This document shows, piece by piece, positions 34,866 to 43,678 of a stretch of DNA of 64,000 bases. The notes beneath the pieces are model-generated. The model was given only the letters and a program-made list of their open reading frames with translations, made no database searches and was not told the origin of the DNA. Positions within the stretch are counted from its first letter, which is position 1, and the number at the start of each line of letters is the position of its first letter. Source of the stretch: Algoriphagus locisalis (GTDB taxonomy: Bacteria > Bacteroidota > Bacteroidia > Cytophagales > Cyclobacteriaceae); contig NZ_FPBF01000005.1 in the NCBI RefSeq assembly GCF_900116615.1, positions 193,552-257,551 of the forward strand. The letters are read 5' to 3'. A program made the position numbers and the translations under genes.

Positions 34866-37487
34866 TTACTTATAAGTGGACTTGAAGAAAGTCCTGTATT
34901 CTTCTAAATTTTTGCTTTTGTTTAATGCAGTAAAGTTCTCAATAGAAATCACAAAGGAATCTGATTTTACCTGATCGGTCAGCCCTTCAGATTCGAATTC
35001 TTGTTGAAACTTACTGTAGTACTCTTTTGCTTTTGCGGCATTGGAGAAAGGACTAATGATGAAAATCGCATTCTCTCTATTCATATTCATTTCACCTGTT
35101 CTCAGCCTTTCTTTAGAGAAATTTGAAGCATGAAAAGTCTCTAAATCCGGCAGCAAGCTTTTTACTGTTTCGGCTAAGGCCGGATCCATCACCAGTACAA
35201 AAATATGCGTTGCAGATTCGTTGTATTTATAAGGTGAGTTAGACGCTCCTTCATTTTCTCCGTCATCAGTAACTGCATTCTTCTCAACTTGAGTAGAATC
35301 ACTTTCATCTAGTTCTTTTGGATTAAGTGCTGCAAGCTCTTCTTGAGACAGCAAAGGTTTTAGCATATTCCTTGCCAATTCTACCAAAGCTTGATCTTGA
35401 GAATTTTCAATATAATTTTCCAGCCGTTCTCTATACCTTACACGACCTTCAGTTTGGCCGGTATTCATAATATCCAGCAGCAATAGTCGCTCTGTATTGC
35501 GCGTAAGTGGATACTCTTCTAATGTTGACTTTATGATGCTCTTACTTGTCTGATATTGACCTGAATAATAGGCATTATAGGCTTGTTCATATCTTTTTGA
35601 AGATTCTACGTAAGCCAAATTACCAGATGCTGCATCGGGATTGTTTACAGAATAAGTATATTGTGATTCTGGAAATTCTCGATTTAAACGTCCGACATAT
35701 TGCTGTGAATTGCCTCCCAAATCTTTTTGTGCCAAATACAATAAATAATATGCTTCAGGCTTCTTGGATGAGCTAGGATAGACACGAACCAGTGTTTCTA
35801 GATTAGCGACACTTTTTTCTACTTCTTCCAAGTCAAAATATAAGAGTTTGCCTAATTCAAAATAGGATTCCTCTAATTCAAGATTCAGCGTCTGGATTTG
35901 CTGCTCCGAATTAGGGATTCCTGCCAATAGATCGTCCAGCGTTGGCAATTGGCTGATAAGATTATCTGTCTCTGAAGCGATAGAGTCTCCTTCAATCGGT
36001 TCGGAAATGGTAGGAGCTGAACTTTGGAAACTCACAGCGCTTCTTCGCCAGTTATCCTGCAAGGGTCTATTACCCCAACTTCTTTGAAAATCTATCGCTC
36101 CTTGTTGCATCGCGACGCTATTGTCGAAATAGAAGGATGAACCGGAGCCCCTGTCGCTGAAAGCTAATAGGTTATCAAAAATGCTCGAGCTTTTGGGCTT
36201 TTGAAGTGCTTCTGCTTCGCGCATGAGGCGTTCCTCTTCGGTTTTGATATAATTTTCAGCAATTAATTTTTGCTCCTCCGGAGAAAGCCCAGCAAGCTGC
36301 AGCAAACTGTCATTTCCCTCTATGCGCTCAAAGTGAAAGACATATTGATCTAAGGATTCTTTCTGATTGGTGATGGCAAGTGCTGCAGGATCTTCTTCAT
36401 TGATAAAGCTGAGCGCGGAATCCAGGTAGTATTTTGTGGCTCTGTAATCTTTGAACTCCGCTAGGTTTATTTCTGCCAGCTTTTGGTAGATGTATCCTTT
36501 CACCCTAGGGTTGCTACCGGGTTCTTTTGCTGCTTGGTGAAGTAATTCTAGCGTAAGTTCGGTATCGCCTTGCTTTTCTTCGAAAAGTGCCTTTTCATAG
36601 ATCACTACGTCTTTGAGGTCTTTGTTTTTCGGATCTTCGTAGAGATCCTCATAGTATTTTCTGACTTTCCTGAGATCTTTGGAAGCATTTAGTTCTGCTA
36701 CTTGTTGGGCGTACAGCTGCGCATAGAAACTTCGCTCATAGGGAGGGTTTCCTTCCAATGCTTTCTCATAATATTCATGTGCCAGAGCTTCAAAACCTTC
36801 TCTTTGGTACCGTTGCGCGAGTATGAAGTTGATTCTTGACTCCTCTTTTTTATCCTTAGAATATTCTATTGCCTTGTCGAGAGCTCCTATTACTCCGCTT
36901 CTGTCGCCACGTTTTTCGTAGTAATAGGCCAGTGTCCTATAGAGTTCATAGCGGTTTTCATCCGCAATGTTCTTTTCTTTGCCGAGGTAATCAATCGTGA
37001 AATTGGCATTTTCAAATTCTCCTTGATCTACATAAAGCCGTAGCAAGGTGATGAGCGTCTGATGTCTCAGGTCATCACTTTTGGAGTTTACATTGATGTA
37101 TTTAAAGGTGTTCTGAGCATCGTCGAAGTGGGATTGGTAATAGTCCAGCTTTCCCAGGATATAATAGCTATCGTCCACCCAATTGCTGATTTTATGCCAT
37201 TCGATGGCTTTTGAAGCTAATTCCCTGGAGGATTGTAATTTCTCAGCATTGGCTTGAATCGTAGCAGAATCGAAGGGGATAAAGACAGGAAGGATCTGTG
37301 TATAGTCCTCCTTATAGTTTTGATAAACTTCAGTTTCTACCTCCTTCAATCTCACATCTGCTAAATAATAAGCGTTGAAATGCGCAGTGACATTATGAAA
37401 TGTCCTGTTTGTGAAGGTGTTGCGCTCAGATGAGCACGCTACGCAAAAAAATAAACTAACTACAAGTAGTCTGGAAAATATCCTCAT
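34866..37487 (-). CDS. PorW/SprE-like TPR lipoprotein of type IX secretion
   Basis: 873 residues. The SpII signal LFFCVAC gives lipidated Cys18. The mature N-terminus FTNRTFHNVTAHFNAYYLAD is the PorW/SprE signature. TPR-like helical repeats fill about 80-350 (for example AIEYSKDKKEESRINFILAQ and KALEGNPPYERSFYAQ), and the C-terminal part (about 540-700) has further repeats. The last region, about 770-870, resembles an SPOR-like or ferredoxin-like domain. PorW/SprE is needed for type IX secretion and links the motor with the outer-membrane translocon. It is encoded 4 kb from gldN and in one unit with PBP1A. Confidence 0.85.
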   Translation of the reverse strand: MRIFSRLLVVSLFFCVACSSERNTFTNRTFHNVTAHFNAYYLADVRLKEVETEVYQNYKEDYTQILPVFIPFDSATIQANAEKLQSSRELASKAIEWHKISNWVDDSYYILGKLDYYQSHFDDAQNTFKYINVNSKSDDLRHQTLITLLRLYVDQGEFENANFTIDYLGKEKNIADENRYELYRTLAYYYEKRGDRSGVIGALDKAIEYSKDKKEESRINFILAQRYQREGFEALAHEYYEKALEGNPPYERSFYAQLYAQQVAELNASKDLRKVRKYYEDLYEDPKNKDLKDVVIYEKALFEEKQGDTELTLELLHQAAKEPGSNPRVKGYIYQKLAEINLAEFKDYRATKYYLDSALSFINEEDPAALAITNQKESLDQYVFHFERIEGNDSLLQLAGLSPEEQKLIAENYIKTEEERLMREAEALQKPKSSSIFDNLLAFSDRGSGSSFYFDNSVAMQQGAIDFQRSWGNRPLQDNWRRSAVSFQSSAPTISEPIEGDSIASETDNLISQLPTLDDLLAGIPNSEQQIQTLNLELEESYFELGKLLYFDLEEVEKSVANLETLVRVYPSSSKKPEAYYLLYLAQKDLGGNSQQYVGRLNREFPESQYTYSVNNPDAASGNLAYVESSKRYEQAYNAYYSGQYQTSKSIIKSTLEEYPLTRNTERLLLLDIMNTGQTEGRVRYRERLENYIENSQDQALVELARNMLKPLLSQEELAALNPKELDESDSTQVEKNAVTDDGENEGASNSPYKYNESATHIFVLVMDPALAETVKSLLPDLETFHASNFSKERLRTGEMNMNRENAIFIISPFSNAAKAKEYYSKFQQEFESEGLTDQVKSDSFVISIENFTALNKSKNLEEYRTFFKSTYK

Positions 37488-37633
37488 AAAATGGTTTTGC
37501 CCAATTCAGGTAGCAAAATAGGTTTTTTGGTTTACTTAGTGAACGAATTCCATGGTCTATTATTTGTGGGTTGATCTTTGCACAGATTTATTTAGGCCAT
37601 TTTAACTTTTGCCGCCCCTTTAACGCTATTCCA

Positions 37634-37861
37634 ATGCCCAAAAATAACCAAGAAAGAGAATCCCACCGCACACCAGTTTATGTGAAATACATAGGTCTTT
37701 CTTTTCAGCTATTCGGAGTAATCGGGGGAGGGACTTGGCTAGGATGGTGGTTGCAGCAAAAGAGCGACATGAAGTTTCCGTTATGGTTGCTGCTCTTTTG
37801 TTTTTTGTCCATTGTTATTGCATTTTATCAATTATGGAATTCGATTCGCTCGGATAAGTAG
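37634..37861 (+). CDS. AtpZ/AtpI-like small membrane protein
   Basis: 75 residues from the ATG at 37634, which begins a normal sequence; in-frame upstream codons lack a good start. Two membrane helices (about 17-38 and 48-67) contain the AtpI/AtpZ pattern SFQLFGVIGGGTWLGWWLQ. Such proteins head many ATP synthase operons and help c-ring assembly or Mg/Ca transport (family knowledge). It is divergent from porW/sprE and is followed by the rest of the atp genes. Confidence 0.82.
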   Translation: MPKNNQERESHRTPVYVKYIGLSFQLFGVIGGGTWLGWWLQQKSDMKFPLWLLLFCFLSIVIAFYQLWNSIRSDK

Positions 37862-37907
37862 AGCTACAAAAGAAAATTTGGGATAAATTTGTAAGAAATT
37901 AATTCCC

Positions 37908-38291
37908 ATGACGTTGAAAACAAACTATCATTTGAAATTTTTCCTGCTCACAGGAATATTTTGTTTACTGATACTTTTATTTGGTTGGTTGCTTCCTTCC
38001 ACCGTGCATGAGGAAATATGGAAAATTCTGTTTTTTCTCGCAATAACCTCCTATTTGGTAGGAATAATGAGCCTTTGGCTTCTTAAAGGATCTTCAGAAA
38101 ATCTTCTTCAAGTGAAATTGTTGGGGATGATCATACGGATTTTATCCTCATTATCTTTTATAGGAATCATGGTTTTTATGGGCTCAGAGAATATTCTTTT
38201 GTTTGTAGTGAATTTCTTTATCCTTTTTTTGTTCTATCTGGTTTTTGATATCTACACGTTTCTGGCTAACTTGCGCCCGATTTCGAAGTAG
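37908..38291 (+). CDS. Small four-helix membrane protein of the ATP synthase operon
   Basis: 127 residues, almost entirely hydrophobic, with four membrane helices at about 9-28, 37-56, 66-86 and 92-112. I do not recognise a named family; its place between the AtpZ-like gene and atpB suggests an AtpI-type accessory protein. Gaps are 46 bp before and 18 bp after. Proteins of this kind are common at this locus in Bacteroidota (inference from operon position). Confidence 0.7.
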   Translation: MTLKTNYHLKFFLLTGIFCLLILLFGWLLPSTVHEEIWKILFFLAITSYLVGIMSLWLLKGSSENLLQVKLLGMIIRILSSLSFIGIMVFMGSENILLFVVNFFILFLFYLVFDIYTFLANLRPISK

Positions 38292-38309
38292 CCCTCAAAA
38301 AAAGAGTAG

Positions 38310-39353
38310 ATGACGCGCAAATTTCTTTCCCTAAGTGTTTTATTGTCAGCCTTTTTGCTGATTTTCTCCAGTGTGTCTTTTGCCGCTGGGGCTGATTCTG
38401 AAGATGGAGGAGAAGATCCGACTGGTTTCATCATGCACCACATCAAGGATTCCCATGAGTGGCATTTTTTCAATATAGGTCATACGCATGTAACGCTTTC
38501 CTTGCCAGTTATCGTGTATTCAGGTGATAGAGGATTGGAGTTTTTTAGTTCCTCAGACTTCCAAAACCACGAGACTCATGCTTTCGGAGAGGAATATGCC
38601 CATGAAGGGTATTTCATCGACTCCCATGACCACATGGGCAGGGTTGATGGAGCTAGCTTCACAGATTTGTCTATTACCAAAAATGTAGCGATGATGTTCC
38701 TGGTAATCGCAGTGGTATTGATTCTCACGCTTTCAGCAGCAAGATATTATAAGAAAAACGGAGCTATTGCGCCAAGAGGAGCAGCTGCTTTCGTGGAACC
38801 GATTGTGATTTTTGTGCGGGACGAAATTGCCCACAAAGCAATAGGTCCAAAGTATAGAAAATTTGTTCCTTACTTGCTTACCCTTTTCTTTTTCATCTGG
38901 ATCGGTAACCTGATCGGTCTATTGCCAGGTGCGGCTAACCTGACCGGAAATATAGCTGTGACGGCTACTTTGGCTATTTTGACATTCATTATCGTGAATG
39001 TAAATGGGAATAAGGATTACTGGAAGCACGTCTTCATGACGCCGGGTGTTCCTATTCCGTTGCTTTTGGTCATCGTACCGGTAGAGATTATCGGTTTGTT
39101 TACCAAGCCTTTTGCTTTGATGGTGCGACTTTTTGTAGCGATCACAGCAGGTCACATTGTAATCTTGGCTTTCATTGCATTGGTCTTCATTTTCCAATCC
39201 TACACCATCGGAGTAGTGAGTACGCTTATGGTGACTTTCATCAATATGATTGAGTTGTTGGTGGCAACAATACAAGCGTATGTATTCACTTTGTTTACAG
39301 CGATGTATATTGGTTCTGCAGTAGCGGAGCATGCACATGACGAGGCACATTAA
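38310..39353 (+). CDS. atpB: ATP synthase F0 subunit a with His-rich N-terminal extension
   Basis: 347 residues, about 75 longer than E. coli AtpB. A cleavable-looking signal (LLSAFLLIFSSVSFA, about 10-25) and a periplasmic segment with about eleven histidines between residues 43 and 108 come first. The helical core starts at about 124. The essential arginine is Arg273 in MVRLFVAITAGH. The C-terminus AEHAHDEAH is also His-rich. It forms the proton half-channels next to the c ring. Position directly before atpE is standard. Confidence 0.96.
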   Translation: MTRKFLSLSVLLSAFLLIFSSVSFAAGADSEDGGEDPTGFIMHHIKDSHEWHFFNIGHTHVTLSLPVIVYSGDRGLEFFSSSDFQNHETHAFGEEYAHEGYFIDSHDHMGRVDGASFTDLSITKNVAMMFLVIAVVLILTLSAARYYKKNGAIAPRGAAAFVEPIVIFVRDEIAHKAIGPKYRKFVPYLLTLFFFIWIGNLIGLLPGAANLTGNIAVTATLAILTFIIVNVNGNKDYWKHVFMTPGVPIPLLLVIVPVEIIGLFTKPFALMVRLFVAITAGHIVILAFIALVFIFQSYTIGVVSTLMVTFINMIELLVATIQAYVFTLFTAMYIGSAVAEHAHDEAH

Positions 39354-39384
39354 TTAGGAATTTCTTTGTTCAATTTATAAATAA

Positions 39385-39651
<267 letters not shown>

Positions 39652-39664
39652 GAACAAATGAATC

Positions 39665-39689
39665 GGGATTGGCCGTTAGGGTCAATCCC
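39665..39689 (+). ncRNA. Hairpin between atpE and atpF (partial terminator or processing site)
   Basis: GGGATTGGCC (39665-39674) pairs with GGTCAATCCC (39680-39689), with one G-T pair and a 5-base loop, followed by TCTTTTTG. It could act as a leaky terminator or a 3' stabiliser, letting the c subunit (needed in many copies) be made in excess over the downstream subunits. Confidence 0.55.
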
Positions 39690-39723
39690 TCTTTTTGAAC
39701 AATAACGAAATTATATATATCTA

Positions 39724-40218
39724 ATGGATCTGATTTTACCTAGTTCCGGCCTGATCTTCTGGCAGTTGTTTGGCTTTTTGGCTCTCTTGTTTATCTTGGT
39801 CAAGTTTGCCTGGAAGCCTATGCTTGCTGCTATCGACGAGCGGGAAACCAGTATCAACAACGCGTTGAAGGCAGCTGAAACTGCAAGAAATGAAATGGCA
39901 AATTTGAAAGCTGAGAATGAGAAACTTCTTGCTGAAGCCAGACTGGAAAGAGATACTATTTTGAAGAAAGCTCAGGATGCTTCTGTGAAAATGATCGATG
40001 ATGCTAAAGCGGAAGCTGTAAAGGCTGGTGCTTTGATGATCGAGAATGCGAAAGCTGTCATTGAGACTGAGAAGAAAGCTGCCTTGGCAGATGTGAAAAC
40101 TCAGGTGGCTACGCTTTCTCTTGCAGTTACTGAAAAGCTATTGAGAGCCAACCTATCCGATAACAAATCTCAGAAGGATTTGGTAGAAGGATTCATCAAA
40201 GAACTTAAGCTTAACTAA
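39724..40218 (+). CDS. atpF: ATP synthase F0 subunit b
   Basis: 164 residues: one N-terminal membrane helix (about 9-27, IFWQLFGFLALLFILVKFA-like) then a long charged helix rich in Ala, Glu and Lys (about 35-150) that forms the peripheral stalk. KPMLAAIDERETSINNAL is the usual segment after the membrane. It is 9 bp upstream of atpH. Confidence 0.95.
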   Translation: MDLILPSSGLIFWQLFGFLALLFILVKFAWKPMLAAIDERETSINNALKAAETARNEMANLKAENEKLLAEARLERDTILKKAQDASVKMIDDAKAEAVKAGALMIENAKAVIETEKKAALADVKTQVATLSLAVTEKLLRANLSDNKSQKDLVEGFIKELKLN

Positions 40219-40227
40219 TACGCCTCC

Positions 40228-40788
40228 ATGTCAAACCAGAGAGTAGCATCCCGCTATGCCAAGTCAATCATGGAACTTTCTTTGGAAAAAGGAAGGCTAG
40301 AGGAGGTGCATACAGATTTTCAAAGGCTGACTGCTTTGGCAGATAGTAACCGTGAATTGGCGTTGGTTATGAAAAACCCTGTCGTCAATTCCGATAAAAA
40401 ACTGAATGTACTGAAAGCACTTTTTGCAAAGGGAACGGATCCACTTACGATGACTTTCTTTGAGATTGTCTCCCGTAAGAATAGAGAAGAGATTCTCCTA
40501 GATGTGGCAAAGGAATTTGAAGTACAATATAATCTTCACCATTCTATCCAGGTAGCTGAGGTGACTACTACTTTTCCGATCGATGATATGCTTCGAAAGG
40601 AGTTTGCTGATGTGGTAAAAGAGGTTTCTGGAAAGAAAACAGTACAGTTGGTAGAGAAAATAAATCCTGACCTGATCGGAGGATATATTTTGACAGTAAA
40701 TGATCGTCAACTTGACGAGTCGTTGAGTAGCAAACTGAGACAATTGAAAACTCAGTTTTCCCAAAATCATTACGAAAGTAAAATCTAA
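40228..40788 (+). CDS. atpH: ATP synthase F1 subunit delta
   Basis: 186 residues. VASRYAKSIMELSLEKGRLE at the N-terminus and the C-terminal LIGGYILTVNDRQLDESLSS are family signatures of the delta/OSCP subunit that joins the peripheral stalk to F1. The helical N-domain (about 5-105) and C-domain follow the usual plan. It sits between atpF and atpA in the standard order. Confidence 0.96.
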   Translation: MSNQRVASRYAKSIMELSLEKGRLEEVHTDFQRLTALADSNRELALVMKNPVVNSDKKLNVLKALFAKGTDPLTMTFFEIVSRKNREEILLDVAKEFEVQYNLHHSIQVAEVTTTFPIDDMLRKEFADVVKEVSGKKTVQLVEKINPDLIGGYILTVNDRQLDESLSSKLRQLKTQFSQNHYESKI

Positions 40789-40812
40789 CAAAAAAGCATT
40801 AATCTATATATC

Positions 40813-42390
40813 ATGGCAGAAGTAAGACCTGATGAAGTTTCGGCAATTTTAAGAGAGCAACTCTCTGGTGCAAGAACCGAGGCGGAACTCGAAGAAGTGG
40901 GTACAGTCCTTCAAGTGGGGGATGGTGTAGCTCGTATCTATGGACTTTCTAAGGCTCAGTCCGGTGAATTGCTAGAATTCGACAACGGTCTGAAAGCAAT
41001 GGTACTGAACCTGGAAGAAGACAATGTCGGCGCGGTACTTTTCGGTGACTCCAAATCTGTAAAAGAAGGAGATACTGTAAAAAGAACTAAGCGAATTGCT
41101 TCTATTCAAGCAGGTGAAGGGATGCTTGGTCGGGTAGTGGATACCTTGGGTAACCCTATCGACGGTAAAGGCCCGATAACAGGTGAGTTGTATGAGATGC
41201 CTTTGGAGCGTAAAGCCCCAGGTGTAATCTACCGTCAGCCAGTTACAGAGCCTCTTCAAACAGGTATCAAATCTATCGATGCGATGATTCCAATTGGTAG
41301 AGGACAAAGAGAATTAGTAATCGGTGACCGTCAGACTGGTAAGACTGCCGTAGTGATCGATGCTATTTTGAACCAAAAAGAATTTTACGATAAAGGTGAG
41401 CCAGTTTTCTGTATCTACGTAGCAATCGGTCAGAAAGCATCTACCGTTGCCGGTGTAGTAGCTGCACTAGAAAAAGGTGGCGCACTTCCATATACAGTAA
41501 TCGTAGCAGCTCCTGCTTCTGATCCAGCTCCAATGCAGTTCTTTGCTCCATTTACTGGTGCATCGATCGGTGAGTTCTTCAGAGATACAGGCCGTCCTGC
41601 TTTGGTGGTTTATGATGATCTTTCTAAGCAAGCAGTAGCTTACCGTGAAGTATCGCTTCTTTTGAGAAGACCTCCGGGACGTGAAGCTTATCCAGGTGAT
41701 GTATTCTACCTTCACTCAAGATTGCTTGAGAGAGCTGCGAAAATCAACAAGTCTGACAAAATCGCTCAGGAAATGAACGATTTGCCGGATTCGATCAAGC
41801 ATTTGGTAAAAGGTGGCGGGTCTTTGACAGCACTTCCGATTATCGAAACTCAAGCTGGTGACGTTTCTGCTTACATCCCGACTAACGTAATCTCTATTAC
41901 AGATGGTCAGATCTTCTTGGAAACAAACCTTTTTAACTCTGGTATCCGTCCTGCGATCAACGTAGGTATTTCCGTATCACGAGTAGGTGGTAATGCGCAG
42001 ATCAAGTCAATGAAGAAAATCGCCGGTACCTTGAAATTGGACCAGGCAGCTTTCCGTGAATTGGAAGCCTTCTCTAAGTTTGGTTCTGATCTGGATGCGA
42101 CTACTAAGCGTACGATCGAAAGAGGAAGAAGAAACCAGGAAATCTTGAAGCAAGCGCAGTACTCTCCAGTATCTGTAGCACATCAGGTAGCGATTATCTA
42201 TGCTTCTACTAAAGGCTTGATGGATACAGTTCCAGTGGAAAACGCCAGAGCATTTGAGAAAGAATTCTACACACTTTTGGACACTTCTTATCCTGAAGCG
42301 CTAGACTTCATCCTGAAAGGGAATGTGGACGAAGCTGGAAAAGTTCTTTCTAAAGCAGCTGCAGAATTAGCGCCTAAGTTCTCTAAATAA
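40813..42390 (+). CDS. atpA: ATP synthase F1 subunit alpha
   Basis: 525 residues. The beta-barrel crown (about 25-95), nucleotide-binding domain with P-loop GDRQTGKT at 171-178, and the alpha/beta signature [13 protein letters not shown] with the arginine finger region (about 370-385) are all present. It forms the non-catalytic sites of the F1 head. A GNRA-loop hairpin follows it before atpG. The genes for beta and epsilon are not in the window. Confidence 0.98.
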   Translation: MAEVRPDEVSAILREQLSGARTEAELEEVGTVLQVGDGVARIYGLSKAQSGELLEFDNGLKAMVLNLEEDNVGAVLFGDSKSVKEGDTVKRTKRIASIQAGEGMLGRVVDTLGNPIDGKGPITGELYEMPLERKAPGVIYRQPVTEPLQTGIKSIDAMIPIGRGQRELVIGDRQTGKTAVVIDAILNQKEFYDKGEPVFCIYVAIGQKASTVAGVVAALEKGGALPYTVIVAAPASDPAPMQFFAPFTGASIGEFFRDTGRPALVVYDDLSKQAVAYREVSLLLRRPPGREAYPGDVFYLHSRLLERAAKINKSDKIAQEMNDLPDSIKHLVKGGGSLTALPIIETQAGDVSAYIPTNVISITDGQIFLETNLFNSGIRPAINVGISVSRVGGNAQIKSMKKIAGTLKLDQAAFRELEAFSKFGSDLDATTKRTIERGRRNQEILKQAQYSPVSVAHQVAIIYASTKGLMDTVPVENARAFEKEFYTLLDTSYPEALDFILKGNVDEAGKVLSKAAAELAPKFSK

Positions 42391-42401
42391 TTGATTTGAA
42401 T

Positions 42402-42425
42402 TCCGGAAGACGCGAGTCTTCCGGA
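42402..42425 (+). ncRNA. GNRA-tetraloop hairpin between atpA and atpG
   Basis: TCCGGAAGAC (42402-42411) and GTCTTCCGGA (42416-42425) form a perfect 10-bp stem closed by the loop GCGA, a GNRA tetraloop. No T-run follows, so it is not an ordinary terminator. It may protect the upstream atpA part of the message from 3' exonucleases, in line with the 3:1 alpha:gamma stoichiometry. Confidence 0.6.
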
Positions 42426-42455
42426 TATCTATACCCCTAGCACAAAGCAAGCAAG

Positions 42456-43328
42456 ATGGCTAATCTTAAGGAAGTAAAGGAACGGATCACCTCAGTAGTC
42501 TCTACCCAGCAGATTACCAAGGCCATGAAAATGGTATCCGCCGCCAAACTCAGAAGAGCCCAGGACAAAATCGTACAGATGCGTCCTTACTCTCAGAAGT
42601 TGACACAAATCCTGAATAACGTATCGGCTGCTTCAGATGGAGCTGCAGATATTGTATTTGCTGAAAAGCGAGAAGTGAGCAATGTATTGATCATTCCTGT
42701 GACTTCAGACAAAGGATTGTGTGGTGCTTTCAATACCAATGTAATCAAAGCAGTAAATCTTGCTGTAGCGCGACAGTTTGCAGGTAAGAATATAACGATT
42801 CTCCCTATCGGTAAAAAAGCATTTGAAGCCTTCAAAAAGCGTGATTTCAAACTAGTTTCCGATTACTCTCAGCTATTTCAGGATTTAACTTTTGATAACG
42901 TAAGAAACGCAGCTGAATTTGCCATGAACGCATTTATTGCAGGTGAATTTGATCAAGTTGTATTGGTTTTCAATGAATTTAAAAACGTAGCAACTCAGGA
43001 AGTTCAGGTAGAGCAGTTTTTGCCTATGGCAAAGGACGATTCTGGAGAAGAGAAAACGGCAGATACGGATTATCTTTTAGAACCATCCAGAAAGTACATC
43101 ATCGAAGAGTTGGTTCCTACATCCTTGAAGATCCAGTTTTATAAAGCTGTCCTAGAAAGCAATGCATCAGAGCATGGAGCTAGGATGACAGCGATGGATA
43201 AGGCAACTGATAATGCGGGTGAATTGCTTAAAGAGCTAAGATTGATGTACAACAGAACTCGTCAAGCTGCAATTACCAACGAAATACTAGAAATAGTCTC
43301 CGGTGCCAATGCACTTGGAGGTAAGTAA
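42456..43328 (+). CDS. atpG: ATP synthase F1 subunit gamma
   Basis: 290 residues. The N-terminal helix LKEVKERITSVVSTQQITKA with MKMVSAAKLRRAQ, and the C-terminal helix MYNRTRQAAITNEILEIVSG with ANAL, are the two strands of the rotating coiled coil. The middle Rossmann-like part has VTSDKGLCGAFNTNV. It is the last gene of this atp operon and is followed by a terminator. Confidence 0.98.
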   Translation: MANLKEVKERITSVVSTQQITKAMKMVSAAKLRRAQDKIVQMRPYSQKLTQILNNVSAASDGAADIVFAEKREVSNVLIIPVTSDKGLCGAFNTNVIKAVNLAVARQFAGKNITILPIGKKAFEAFKKRDFKLVSDYSQLFQDLTFDNVRNAAEFAMNAFIAGEFDQVVLVFNEFKNVATQEVQVEQFLPMAKDDSGEEKTADTDYLLEPSRKYIIEELVPTSLKIQFYKAVLESNASEHGARMTAMDKATDNAGELLKELRLMYNRTRQAAITNEILEIVSGANALGGK

Positions 43329-43350
43329 TAAACGATAGACCTACTTTCCG

Positions 43351-43383
43351 AAACCACAGCTCGCAAGGGTTGTGGTTTTTTTT
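43351..43383 (+). terminator. Terminator of the ATP synthase operon
   Basis: AAACCACAGC (43351-43360) pairs with GTTGTGGTTT (43369-43378), with one G-T pair and an 8-base loop, then a T-run to 43383. It lies 22 bp after the atpG stop. Confidence 0.85.
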
Positions 43384-43678
43384 GGTTTTACCTCAGAGAG
43401 CACAAAGGTCAACACAAAGGACATAGAAATAGGCTATCCTACTTCTCCAGAAGCAGGATAAATCTCGGATTGTCTGGCTGAGCGAAGTCGAAGCCTACTA
43501 TTCTACTTCCATTTTTTTTTGACAGCTTCTCAAAGAAAAATCTCCCTACCACAAATAGAAAATAAGTTTTTTGGTTGCAGGCAATTTGCTTCTTTGAGAA
43601 TTCATCCTGTCCGCAAAGCGTTGATAATGTGTTTACCTTCACTTTTGATTTCTTTTTAACCCGAAACTCAGTAGTTCC
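43384..43678. repeat. Gene-free region with dispersed repeat copy (A)
   Basis: No credible gene. On the minus strand, 43460-43384 contains a palindromic core GCTTCTGGAGAAG and then TTTGTGCTCTCTGAGGT with AAAAC, which matches a copy at 56801-56866 in the opposite orientation. Next to it (about 43470-43495) is GGCTGAGCGAAGTCGAAGCC, a short imperfect palindrome often seen dispersed in Bacteroidota genomes; read as protein it gives the phrase GFDFAQPD. The rest up to the glycosidase start should hold its promoter, not resolved. Confidence 0.45.

Noticed and set aside
43439-43642. Minus-strand open frame of 67 codons
   Set aside because: It contains the phrase GFDFAQPD, the translation of a common dispersed palindrome, and has no family features.
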